A stretch of 64,000 bases of DNA from Cladosporium sp. IMV 00045 (lineage: Eukaryota; Ascomycota; Dothideomycetes; Cladosporiales; Cladosporiaceae). The position numbers and the translations under genes are program-made. Below are positions 43,429 to 53,645 of this stretch, piece after piece. The notes below the pieces were generated by a model. The model worked only from the letters and a program-made list of their open reading frames with translations, was not told where the DNA came from and ran no database searches. Within the stretch, counting starts at the first letter, position 1; every line of letters starts with the position of its first letter. The stretch is taken from contig MSJI02000448.1 in the NCBI GenBank assembly GCA_001931905.2, forward strand, positions 1-64,000, written 5' to 3'.

Positions 43429-44922
43429 TCAACAATTGAATGGCTTCCCTATCAGCCCGGCCCTAGCTTCTCGCACCTGCGTGACAGCCTCGTTAGTAAA
43501 TCTGAACTTCTTCCGAATGACTTGCTTACTTACCAATTCCGCAATGCTGGAGTAAGTGCCGCAGCCCAGAACAATGATACCGATCAAACATACTCCACCA
43601 TTGCATATAGAAGACTTGATATTGTCCCTTTCATACCAAGCTCCCTTCTTCAATAGCACGAACCACAGAATAGGAGGAATGTAATACGACAGACCAGACA
43701 CGAAGAGCGACGAGCTGATGGAAAGGATATCGGAAAAGATCGGTATAGCTTCGGCGATGATCCAGGCGAGCATGGTGACGGTGAACACCAGCCCGAGCCA
43801 GGTCGCCCAGCCAGATGGGCTGTTGACGTAGCGGATCGTGGAGTTGGCGAAGATTTTGCCGTGAATGTACCGGCAGACAACGGTGGTGTTGATGGATCCC
43901 GAGATGAAGATGACGGGCAGTGCGATGCCGAAGACGATTCTTGAGATGAGCGGTCCGGCCGAGAGTAAGGCGGGTGATTGCACGGTTTGGCCTACGAAAG
44001 CGTAGATGATCGATCCGGTCAGAGTGTAGATCAAAATTTGGGATCCTCCCAGCCACCAGAGCGTTTTGACGTAATCTTTCGGTGTGTGCATGTCGTTCAT
44101 GAATGAGGGAAGGCATCCTCCGAAAGAGTAGGCAAAGACGATGCTGTTGGTGGAGACGATCGCTTCTTCGAAGGTGATACCAGACTTGGGCCAGGCGGAC
44201 CATGGAACGTACGGTTCGGGGTCACCGAGGCTTCCGCGGTCTTGGACTCCAGTTGCGATCATCGTGATACCAATGGCGAGAATGATTGATGCGAAATCGA
44301 TATAGCCCAGAATAGCAACATCTGAAAACGACGGCGGGATCGCCAGTAGAAGCAAGATCGCGGCGGAGATGGCGCTGAAAGCAGTCGAGCAAATGTTACT
44401 CTGTGCGATATCCTTGAAAGCGATAGCACCAGTCAAGCAATGCGATCCGACGACGAAGATGAGCAAGGACACGAAAGCGCCAATGAACAAGCTTGAGCCG
44501 ACGGGACCGAAGAGCAGCGAACCAACATCCGCGTAATGAGAGACCTGCGGATATTTGAGCTTGATCTGGCCGATATTGTAGGCAGCGTGCATGGCAACAA
44601 GACCGATCCCGATGCTCAAGAAGACGCCCGCAACCATGCCCAAGGTAGCGAAAGCCTTCGGCAGACCCAGACTTCCCAGAGCGATTGCTTCTACCATCAC
44701 CAGGATGGTCAAGCGCTTCCAGCCGAGTTGGTGAAATTTAGCATTGCCCTCGCGTTGCCCTGTGCCGGTGGCCTCCAGATCTCGATGATTCACATCTTGG
44801 GCGGCGGAGGCTTTTCCAGTCTTGGTGGCGTCCGGATTCATACTGTCAGATGATTGAGCCGAAGACGACGGTTGCGTGATGGTACCATACGTCCTGGCAG
44901 GGCCAGCGTTATCGCGTAGCAT
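43429..44922 (-). CDS. Amino-acid/auxin permease family transporter (AVT/SLC36-type, PF01490)
   Basis: The preferred model has exon 1 at 44922..43534 and exon 2 at 43476..43429, giving 478 aa. A hydrophilic, Ser/Thr-rich N-terminus of ~65 residues precedes 11 hydrophobic segments. The first transmembrane region (L-V-M-V-E-A-I-A-L-G-S-L-G-L-P-K-A-F) carries the G-L-P motif typical of the family. S-F-G-G-C-L-P-S-F occurs mid-protein, and G-T-Y-S-S-I-A-E-L with the ending P-F-N-C closes the protein. Such carriers move neutral amino acids across vacuolar or plasma membranes. The 57-nt intron has an ideal TACTAAC branch point and GTAAGT donor but is in frame and stop-free, so an unspliced mRNA would add 19 residues near the C-terminus. 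Confidence 0.92.
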   Translation of the reverse strand: MLRDNAGPARTYGTITQPSSSAQSSDSMNPDATKTGKASAAQDVNHRDLEATGTGQREGNAKFHQLGWKRLTILVMVEAIALGSLGLPKAFATLGMVAGVFLSIGIGLVAMHAAYNIGQIKLKYPQVSHYADVGSLLFGPVGSSLFIGAFVSLLIFVVGSHCLTGAIAFKDIAQSNICSTAFSAISAAILLLLAIPPSFSDVAILGYIDFASIILAIGITMIATGVQDRGSLGDPEPYVPWSAWPKSGITFEEAIVSTNSIVFAYSFGGCLPSFMNDMHTPKDYVKTLWWLGGSQILIYTLTGSIIYAFVGQTVQSPALLSAGPLISRIVFGIALPVIFISGSINTTVVCRYIHGKIFANSTIRYVNSPSGWATWLGLVFTVTMLAWIIAEAIPIFSDILSISSSLFVSGLSYYIPPILWFVLLKKGAWYERDNIKSSICNGGVCLIGIIVLGCGTYSSIAELVSKQVIRKKFRFTNEAVTQVREARAGLIGKPFNC

Positions 44923-45433
44923 CTTGATGGCGGTGCGGTGGGTATAGAAGTACTTTAAGCAGGATGAGAGTGAAGTCCAGCCCTGGGCGATGAGTGCATC
45001 GGAGAAATCACGGCACTCATTCTCGTGTTTGCCCTCTAAGGCTACAACCCTTGGTAGTGGAGTCTAGTGCCATTGCATCCTCTGTACGCGAGAGACTACT
45101 GCATTGCTTCTACTTGCTTGGCCTAGTTGATGTGTTGGCAGCAGGTGATGGTTCTCTAGCTCGGAAAAATCTGATTAGATTGATATGCTCGTCGTACGAC
45201 CCGACATCGGGTGAAGTCAATCCCGGCGTTTTTTCCTTTCACAATCACGTCGACTACAATAATAGACCAGTACCTTTAGTTCATGAACATGATTTTAATT
45301 TAATCGCAGAGCAAAACGGACAGCAGTGCTTTTAAACTTTTCTCGAGTGTACCCGGTGAACCCGGGCGCGTAATCTAAGGTGCTTATTTCCGAAACATAC
45401 CACACCTCCCAAATCCCCCCAAACCCACCTCCC
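44923..45433. other. Spacer between two minus-strand transporter genes
   Basis: This 511-bp spacer lies upstream of the amino-acid transporter. I see nothing else. Confidence 0.55.
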
Positions 45434-47100
45434 TCAATACTTATACCTAAACTCCTTATTCTCACGATCGGTAAGATCCGCAAACTCAACATCCCTCGTG
45501 TGCTCCACAGCAGCATTGTCGCGACTCTTGTTCTGCCACCTGTAGTACAGCAGAAGCACGACCGCTGTCAAAATTGCCACCGAGTCCACAACGACTATCG
45601 TCACCTTCGCCGGCACGTACAGAGGCTTGTCTTTGTCGCGGAAGGTGAGTGGGCCGAGGATGTTTCCTGTTAATGTTTCAAAAGGTCAGTATGTGTGGCT
45701 TTTTTCAGCCAGAATAAACGAAGATCACAGGGCGAAACAGGAGAAACCCACCTAAGCAGAAACTCATGAGAAGAATGGCATTCATGGTAACCTTCTTCGT
45801 ATGCCCGCCTTGATTCGCCGCGGCGAAAGAGTAGCAGCAAGGCAGGAAAGCACCAACGACATGCGTCAAATAATTCCCCGCCATCTTACCCGCGCGATTA
45901 TCCTCAGGAACGAAAGCGAGCAAACTCCCACCTAGAATACCGCCCAAAAGCGACCAGAAAATGACATTCAGCCCGCGAGCGTTGAATTTCGCCGCGCTCC
46001 ACGTCGCGAGCAGGACGCTCGTCACGGCGATGACGCCTCCGGGAATCTGAAGCAGGGTCGTCTGGTAGTTTGTGAAACCGAAGCCTTTGATGAGGATGGA
46101 CTGGAAACTGCCCACGGCTCCGTTGGGGATCGAAGCTGCGATTGTGATGATTGACAGAAGCCAGGTTTGTGGGTCCGAGAGACACTGCCAGACCTGGTAG
46201 GTTTTGAAATGCTTGTTCTCGACGCCGGTTTGGTTTTCGCGCAGTCTTTCGACGGCGGCGACTTTTTCCGCGTGCGAAAGGCGGCGGGCCGACATGGGGT
46301 TGTCTGGGAGGAAGAGCAGGACCACGCCGCCCATGCAAACAGTGATCAGGCCGATGACGAGGAACATGATCTGCCACGCGCTGAAAGTCGTGCCGCCGTA
46401 GTGCTGGAAGCCGAAACTCATGACCGAACCGAGGATGGTGGCGATGCCTACGCCAATGTACCAAAAGCCGACTCTCTTCGGCTGCTCGTCTCGCTTGTAC
46501 CACATGGACGTGATGAGGATCAGCGAAGGACTGATGCACGACTCGAACATGCCGAGCAGGAAGCGGACGGCGACGAGGGAGCCATACGAGTTGCACGCGG
46601 ACGTGCAGGCCACGACGCTGCCCCAGCAGCACACCATGGTCCCGAGGTATTTGGCGGTGGGGAAGCGCTGCATCATGTAGGCGTGCGGCATCTCGAAGGC
46701 CAGGAAGGCCACGTAGAAGATCAGCGAGAGCGTCCCGTATTCCTCCGTGTCGAGGTTGGCGTCCTCCAGGATCCCCATGACGGAGGCGTAGTTGAGGAGA
46801 CTCTTGTCCAGGTATTGCAGGCAGTAGCAGCCGAACATGATGGGCCTGGTGATGAAGGAAAGGCAAGATCAGCATCGCGCTCTGCCAGGAAGACCAGCCG
46901 AAACGGTTCACTTACACGATCATAAAATCAATCTTCCTCACGAGCGCCTTCTCATCAACAAACTCGGCCTCTCCATCCTCCGCTTCACAGCGCAAGAAAT
47001 CCAGCGCCTTATCACCATCCTGAAAGATAGGCTTCTTCTCCCCGCCATGTTCGGCAGAAGACTGAGTGTGATACACGACCAGATCATCGTTTGGCGCCAT
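45434..47100 (-). CDS. MFS transporter, Dal5-like (anion:cation symporter family), second copy
   Basis: Three exons (47100..46916, 46845..45752, 45666..45434) encode 503 aa. The introns are 70 and 85 nt. The charged cytosolic N-terminus contains the family-typical K-A-L-V-R-K-I-D-F-M-I-V-P-I-M entry to helix 1, split by the first intron. Y-L-D-K-S-L-L-N-Y-A-S-V-M-G-I follows helix 1, R-F-L-L-G-M-F-E-S-C-I-S-P-S is in helix 4-5, and N-P-M-S-A-R-R-L is in the central loop. The last exon carries the final transmembrane helix and the charged tail with N-K-E-F-R-Y-x-Y, an ending common in Dal5-like proteins. It is distinct from the 19.5 kb carrier, being only generally similar. The substrate is unknown; relatives include allantoate, pantothenate and nicotinate carriers. 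Confidence 0.92.
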
Positions 47101-48337
47101 TGTAACTTGCAGTATCAAAGCCCAATAGCTCTTATAGAGAAGAAAAAATTGAGGACAAAAGAAAACCCGGAATCAAGAGAGCAATGCCCTCGAGGTCATA
47201 CCTTCTTATATAGACCTACAATTAACCACCTTCCATAAACCCCATCCACACCATTCACCCACCAAAGGCAATAGAGATATCCCAAACCCCGCCTTCTGAC
47301 TGATAGCCACGCGGGAAGCCGTTCAAGGTGACATTTCGATACCTCACCTACCTACGTACATCGCAACGACATTTCTCCTCGTCCTGAAGAGGAAGGTAGA
47401 AAGTTGCTTGATCGGCTGCTTGGCCGAGCTTGATGGGCGCGCAAGGTTTGGAGGAGTGTATGGTTCGGGAAGAAAGCGGCCGACGAAAGTGGCCGGTTGG
47501 CCGCTGGGTTCAGGGCGGGGTTCAGAGGTGCGTCTCGTGGTCTGAATCTGCCCATGCCTGATCATGAAATTGATAGGTAGGGATGTGAGCACTACGGACT
47601 AGCTGCTGCTGGATGGTAAGTTCGGTGCAGATCGGGTAGTGCGGATGTATGTGAAGAGAGATAAGCGTTTTGCTAAGCGTGTTGTGGCGATGCTTGTGCG
47701 GCTCGCATATCTGATAAGTGTGAGATACCTCCCTGTAACTAGTGTGGAGGCACTGTGTTGATTAGAACGATGAATGATGCTCACTGCTATCAAGCTCAAC
47801 AAGCACGCCAGCTGTTCTGGTCAGGAATTCGTTCGCCCAGAAGCAACTATCACATGATGGAATGACAAGTGAACGCAGGATTTGTGTTAGCGTGTAAACC
47901 ACGCATTCATGTTTGATGAAGTGTTTATCTGAAGTGTAGACCAGCCCACCTTCCCAGTCCACGGGTTGAAGCCAGGACTTCCGAGAAAGGCGGCCGTGGT
48001 CCTTTTTCCATCCTCATCTAATCCAAAAGAGAACAAGAGATACCTTGTTGTTGAAACTCCGACGACGCCATGCGATGCTTTTTTCATTTTTCCCGACCGC
48101 GAGCTCTTCCCGCCAAGAGCATTTTTAATCGCGGTCAATGCCGTTGAAGACAGAAATACTTTTTCCCCCCACATGGTATCGTGCAAAAGGAGTCGTTTGC
48201 GAAATACAGAGATCATGTTGAATCGTTTCCATCGTCCTGAAATTGAGACTGAACGAAGTCATTCGTAGCTTAGAAAAACAAGAATGCAGCGCGAAAAGAC
48301 AGCAAGCGATGATGAGAAGACATCATGCGCGATGCGT
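47101..48337. other. Intergenic, 1.2 kb
   Basis: The left part is the MFS promoter and the right part is probably the long 3' UTR of the S-adenosylhomocysteinase gene. A 100-codon plus-strand frame at 47966-48268 has no family signal. Confidence 0.5.
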
Positions 48338-49850
48338 CTAGTAACGGTACATGTCGGGCTTGTAGGGACCCTCGACGGGAAGAGACATGTACTCAACCTG
48401 GGCGGGGGTCATCTTGGTGAGCTTGGCGTTGACGTGGTCAAGGTGGAGAAGGGCGACCTGCTCGTCGAGGATCTTGGGCAGGACGTAGACGCCAATGTCC
48501 ATGCGCTTGACGTCGCTCTTGACCTGGGACTCCTCGACAGTCTTGACGGGGCCGGCGGTCTCCTCCTCGCCCTCGATGGCGCGAGCGAACTCGACGTACT
48601 TCTTGGCGAACTCCTTGTCGCCAGCCTTGTACAACATGATCTGGGCAAGGACCTGGTTGGTGAAAGAGCAGGACATGACGAAAGAGCTGTGGCCGGTGGC
48701 GCAGCCAAGGTTGACAAGACGGCCCTCGGCGAGGAGGATGATGTGACGGCCGGACTTCATGGTGAAGCGGTCAACCTGGGGCTTGATGGAGACCTTCTCG
48801 GCGGCGTTGGCCTTGAGCCAGGCAACGTCGATCTCAATGTCGAAGTGACCAATGTTGCAGACAATGGCGTCCTCGCGCATGGCCTCGAAGTGAGAGCCGA
48901 CAAGGATGTCACGGCAGCCAGTGGTGGTGACGAAGATCTGGCCCTGGGGAGCGGCGTCCTCCATGGTGATGACCTGGAAGCCGGCCATGGCGGCCTGGAG
49001 AGCGTTGATGGGGTCGATCTCAGTGACGAGGACGCGAGCACCCATGGAGCGGAGGGCGTCAGCGCAGCCCTTGCCGACATCACCGTAACCGGCAACGACG
49101 GCGATCTTGCCAGCAATCATGACGTCGGTGGCACGCTTGATACCGTCGACGAGGGACTCGCGGCAGCCATAAAGGTTGTCGAACTTGGACTTGGTGACGG
49201 AGTCGTTGACGTTGATGGCAGGGACAAGGAGGCCGTGGTCCTTGCCGACGTTCTTGAGCATGCGGTAGAGGTGGTGCACACCGGTGGTGGTCTCCTCGGA
49301 GAGACCGTAGCAGCCCTTGAGCTGCTCGGGGAACTTGTTGTGGACAAGGGCAGTGAGGTCACCACCGTCGTCGAGGATCAGGTTGAGTGGCTTGCCGGAG
49401 GGGAAAGCCTTGAGCTGCTGCTCGAGGCACCAGTTGTACTCCTCCTCGGTCTCACCCTTCCAGGCGAAGACGGGGATGCCGGCGGCGGCGATGGCGGCAG
49501 CGGCGTGGTCCTGGGTGGAGAAGATGTTGCAGGAAGACCAGGTGATCTCGGCACCGAGGGCCTTGAGGGTCTCGATAAGGACGGCGGTCTGGATGGCTGT
49601 GAGGCGAGGAATGTCAGCGTTTGGCCTTGAATTCACGCCAGCACTTTGACGCTGGCCGATAAGGAGGAAACTCACTCATGTGAAGGCAGCCAGCAATGCG
49701 GGCACCAGCGAGAGGCTGCTCAGCGCCGAACTTCTGTCTGGTGGCCATGAGACCGGGCATCTCCTGCTCGGCGAGCTCGATCTCGCGGCGGCCGAAGGCC
49801 GCCAGGTTGATGTCGGCGACCTTGTACTGCTTGGCAGGCTCGGAACCCAT
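48338..49850 (-). CDS. SAH1: S-adenosyl-L-homocysteine hydrolase (adenosylhomocysteinase)
   Basis: Two exons (49850..49676, 49596..48338) encode 477 aa. The 79-nt intron splits the codon after C-L-H-M. The enzyme reversibly cleaves S-adenosylhomocysteine to adenosine and homocysteine, removing the product inhibitor of all methyltransferases. The whole family is visible: Y-K-V-A-D-I at the N-terminus, [14 protein letters not shown] in the substrate domain, [16 protein letters not shown], the NAD site [19 protein letters not shown]-x-E, and the C-terminal P-Y-K-P-D-M-Y-R-Y. It is longer than yeast Sah1 (449 aa). Most of the surplus is a charged stretch after Y-V-E-F-A-R (residues around 390-415) that has no intron-like ends. 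Codon use is strongly biased, as expected for a highly expressed gene. Confidence 0.97.
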
Positions 49851-51032
49851 TGTGAATGTGTGTATGGGGGTTTTTGGTTAAGATAGGGGGTGTAGGGGTA
49901 TCAAAAAGAAAGGGAGTGGGAAGAAGAAAGGTATGTTCGAATGGTGGAGGGACGAGAACAATATACAGCGACGAGCGATGGGCGGGGCAGGGTCTTGCTC
50001 CTAAAATTCTCATGCGCTTGCAGGCGAGGCAGCGTCGTAAAATGCGGAACGAGTGAGGTGTGAATGAGTGATGTGATTGGCTGAGACGAGAGGCCAGCAG
50101 AGCAAGACTTGGAAGCACTGTCACATTGAGAGTCACGTGAAAGTCGGTGCTGTAGCCGCATCTTGTCTACGAGCAACTACCGGTCAAATCGTCCCACTTT
50201 CCTGCCCCGCCATTTGTCGCTCGGCTCAACCTTTCTGGCTTTCTTTTCTCGGGCCATTATTTTGTTTCCCCCGTTCAAAGGCTCACGTAAATGAGGCAAA
50301 GCTAGCTAGATATCTCCGACCGTCTTCAAAAGGTTTCCGCCTTCAATCAATGGTCCTACAAAGACAACGATAGCAGAGATAAGCCAGCAACATGACATCA
50401 ACACACGAAGAGAGGCACAAAACTTGAAGTGAAGGATCGTCTCGGCGTTGGCAACCCCCCGCTTCAGCCCTCCTAGTCTCGTCATCACTTGCGAGATATA
50501 GTCCGACCAGCATGAATGGCTGTCTTTCATACAAGTCGGCAGCATGTATTAAATTTGCCAACTGGTCAAAGATTCCATTGACACTCTGCTCAAATTTCTC
50601 TCGACGACCAGACCTCGCCGCTCAGTGTCAAACACCCGTCGCCTTTCCATCGTCCACCTGGCGTTCATGCACGTGGGGGTCTCCGACTGAGAAGCGGGTC
50701 CGTCACTGGGCAGGGTGTCATGGTTGTTGTCCAGAAGAAGCACTGACCGCGAGCACTCTGATGGCTTCTCCGGATGTGCGAGGTGTACATACTACCCTGG
50801 AAAGCACCGTGATTGACCATACTGCGTAAAAGACTGAGAGGGAAATGGTACTCACATTGCTCAGGGCATCACGTCCTACCGCAGCATTGCCACGAAGGCA
50901 GGCAGAAGAGATTCATGGGTGTATTAAAGTAGACTAATCTTCCTTAACATACTCTCTCCCATTATCCGTAATTGTCCATCATAACAGTCGTAGCGAAGCA
51001 GCCGCTATTCCCATCTTCCTCCCCTCAAGCCT
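49851..51032. other. Intergenic, 1.2 kb
   Basis: This spacer holds the promoter of the S-adenosylhomocysteinase gene and the 3' side of the I78 inhibitor gene. No gene is seen. Confidence 0.5.
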
Positions 51033-51462
51033 CTATCCATGCGTAACCTTATTAACAGTCCCATCCTCGCCGGTGTGGATGTTGAGCCTGACCGTGGTTC
51101 ACCATTAGCCCCAAACCCCTCGACTCTCACAAATAGGCCACGCCGAACAAACTCACCTATCAGGCTTGTGGTCCATGGTAGCCATATCCCCCTCCTTGAT
51201 CACGCGGTGCTCTTTGGGGAGATCGGCTTTGGCGAACGTCTGTGATGCGGGAGGTGTCAGCTTCGTGCTATCTGGGCCACAGGGCTCCTGGGTGGGCGGG
51301 TGGGCGGGTGGGAGGAAAGCGAGGGAAAGAAGGAAGGGGAAGGCTTACGGTCTCGTTGGAGGACTCGCCGATCTTCTTGCCCATGAGCTGATTCATCCAC
51401 TGGGATGTCAGGTCGGCGGAGTCGCCGCTGTTGGACGTGAGGCCGGGGACGACGAGGGGCAT
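51033..51462 (-). CDS. Small proteinase inhibitor I78-family protein (83 aa, three exons)
   Basis: Three small exons (51462..51349, 51239..51157, 51087..51033) join cleanly through introns of 109 and 69 nt. The product begins M-P-L-V-V-P-G-L-T-S-N-S-G-D, a hallmark of the fungal family. It continues with W-M-N-Q-L-M-G-K-K-I-G-E-S-S-N-E-T, L-P-K-E-H-R-V-I, M-D-H-K-P-D-R-L-N-I and ends V-T-H-G. This matches PF11720 (peptidase inhibitor I78), which includes the Aspergillus elastase inhibitor AFUEI. There is no signal peptide, so this member probably acts inside the cell. The protease target is unknown. It is too fragmented to be found as one open frame. Confidence 0.88.
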
Positions 51463-51957
51463 GGTTGCGTGTTGGTGTGTGGGGTTTTGGGGTTGTGTGG
51501 TGGTAGGTTGGTTCTTGGATTGAGAGTAGTATAGCAGGAAAGAGGGGTTTGGTTCTTATGGGAAGAAGGAGGTGCTGAGGATGGTTGTTTATCTCTCATG
51601 TCCCTGTGGTAGAGCATACGTCATATTCAGCCGCCACATCACACGCGCGCACATGGAAAGAAAGCTGGAGCCTGCCGTATCATTGCCTTTTTGAAGGCGG
51701 TCAGCTATAGCTGTTGGGATCATTGTGCCGAGCCGGCGATAAGCGATAAAATATACGAAAAATTAAGTGTACATGCTGGAAAATCCCATGCCCTCTCACT
51801 GCCGACGTCTGACTGTCTAGCAGTCGACAGAACGTGGCCACAGTGAAGGACGACAAAACCCCCACTGAAAGCAAAGACGTGGGAAAAGCATGAGATCAAA
51901 TTCCACCCATCAAAGACCAACTGACGAAAGCCGAACATGGCCCTCCTTCCTTGATTG
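51463..51957. other. Spacer between the I78 gene start and the ammonium transporter stop
   Basis: This 495-bp spacer has G/T-rich sequence on the plus strand (CA-rich leader on the minus strand) just upstream of the I78 ATG. No gene is seen. Confidence 0.55.
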
Positions 51958-53645
51958 TCAAGATGCAACGCCAACACCGGCATGGTCATACCTGGGCCTT
52001 CCATCTTCAGTGCTTCGACTCAGAGTGCGCATGGGATAGCTGCCACCCTTTTCCGCAGGCCTCATGGTAGCCTGGCTATGGCTGCGCTGGCTGCGTGCCT
52101 CGCCTTCATACTCATCTTCGAAGTCCAAGCTCATCGAAGCCGGCTTTACGTCGCGGATGAGCTCGACGTAGTCGTATGCGAACTCGCCAAGCTCCACGTC
52201 GTCGATGCCGAGTTCTTCCTCGTGCGAGTTGGCGCGAAGACGCATGGATGGGAAGACACGGCCGATCAGGTTCAGGACGTAAAGAATTAGAATGGAGATC
52301 ACGAAACTCCAAGCCATGCCTGCGGCCGAGTCAGCGACTTGGTAGCCGAGCTGCTTCCAGTTTTGGTTGAGCCAGCCGCCTTCGATCTCAGTAGCGCCGT
52401 CGAGATGCGCAATGTAGTCCGCAGCAAAGAAGGCGGTCAGGATGTTGCCGATGATCCCGCCGATGCCGTGGACTGCGAAGATGTCCAGCGCGTCGTCTGC
52501 GGAGATCCAGTACTTCAGCTGCGTGCCGAAATTGCAGCCGATTCCGCCGATGACGCCGAATGGTACGGCCGCCCAGGCGGGCACGAAGCCAGAGGCGGGC
52601 GTGATGGCGACCAGACCTGCAACAACACCTGAGCAGAAACCCACGGTTGACCATTTGCCTTCAAGGCGGTAGTCAACAAGACACCAAGTGATACCGCCGA
52701 CACCAGCGGAGATGTTGGTCACAACTGCCGCCATCACCGCGCGCAGGTTCGCACTGAGCGCGGACCCGGCGTTGAAGCCAAACCATCCGACCCAAAGGAA
52801 GACGGTACCAATGACGATGTGCGTGACATTGTGAGGCCTGAAGTTCAGTGCTTGGGTTCCATGTCCAGCCCTTTTGCCCAGCGCGTATGAGTACGCAAGA
52901 GCAGCAGTGCCAGAAGCAATGTGCACAGGGGTACCACCGGCAAAGTCGAGGCCGCCCATGTTGAACGCCCAGCCATTGCTGTTCCATGTCCAGCATGCGA
53001 TAGGGTCATAGACGATGGTCGACCAGACGAACATGAATACCACGCAAGGCAGCATGCGACCACGTTCGGCCACAGCACCCACTGCGAGGGCAACGGTGAT
53101 GCAGGCAAACATGCCCTGGTATAGCGCGAACATCAAGTCTGGTATCTTGTCACTGCCGATGCTTGGGGCAGCAAGGACATTCCTGAAACCGATGTTGTCG
53201 AGGTTCCCGATGAAGAAGCTGGCATTGTGTGAGAAAGCCAGACTGTAGCCCCTGTGCTCGTTGTGTCAGTACATGGCATGAGAGCACGCGGTTTGATGAT
53301 GCTTACCAGAAGAACCATTGGAAGCTGACGACACCCACAGACATGATCGAAAGCCATATGAGCGACAGTGCCGACTTGCGACGTGCGAGGCCAGAGTAGA
53401 AGAAGCTGAGAAGACATCACAATCAGCGAAGGTATCTTTTAAGGATGCTTAACAACATACCCAACACCTGGAACCATGAGCAACACCAATGCCGTGGATG
53501 TGAGCATCCAAGCGATGTCACCGGCCTGGTAGTAAACGTTCAAGTCATCCGTCAGTGAGTCGCCTCCGGTCACCGCCGTGTTGTTGTATTCTTGTAAAGG
53601 AACGTAAGGAAGGTCATCGAGCTGCTGAGTCGAAGATGTCGACAT
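51958..53645 (-). CDS. Ammonium transporter, Amt/MEP family
   Basis: Three exons (53645..53461, 53405..53307, 53251..51958) encode 525 aa. The two introns are 55 nt each. The protein has an extracellular N-terminus of ~45 residues and then 11 hydrophobic segments. Conserved features include the helix-1 sequence V-P-G-V-G-F-F-Y-S-G-L-A-R-R-K-S-A-L-S, F-W-G-Y-S-L-A-F-S, the pore motif G-G-T-P-V-H-I-A-S-G-T-A-A-L (first pore His of the twin-His pair), H-N-V-T-H-I-V-I-G, and D-A-L-D-I-F-A-V-H-G-I-G-G (second His). The ~80-residue C-terminal tail starts with the regulatory R-L-R-A-N-S-H-E-E-E-L-G-I-D. MEP proteins import ammonium at the plasma membrane when nitrogen is scarce. The upstream region has several GATA-factor sites. 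Confidence 0.97.

Noticed and set aside
19553..47100. A possible secondary-metabolite cluster (P450, MFS, acyltransferase, FAD enzyme)
   Set aside because: No PKS, NRPS, terpene cyclase or pathway-specific Zn2Cys6 regulator is present, and the candidates are spread over 27 kb with unrelated genes between.
47966..48268. A 100-codon plus-strand open frame downstream of S-adenosylhomocysteinase
   Set aside because: It has no domain signal and sits in the likely 3' UTR of the neighbouring gene on the other strand.
48284..49630. A 448-codon open frame on the plus strand opposite S-adenosylhomocysteinase
   Set aside because: It is antisense to a strongly codon-biased gene and has only Val/Gly/Leu/Asp-rich composition. 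It is a shadow frame.
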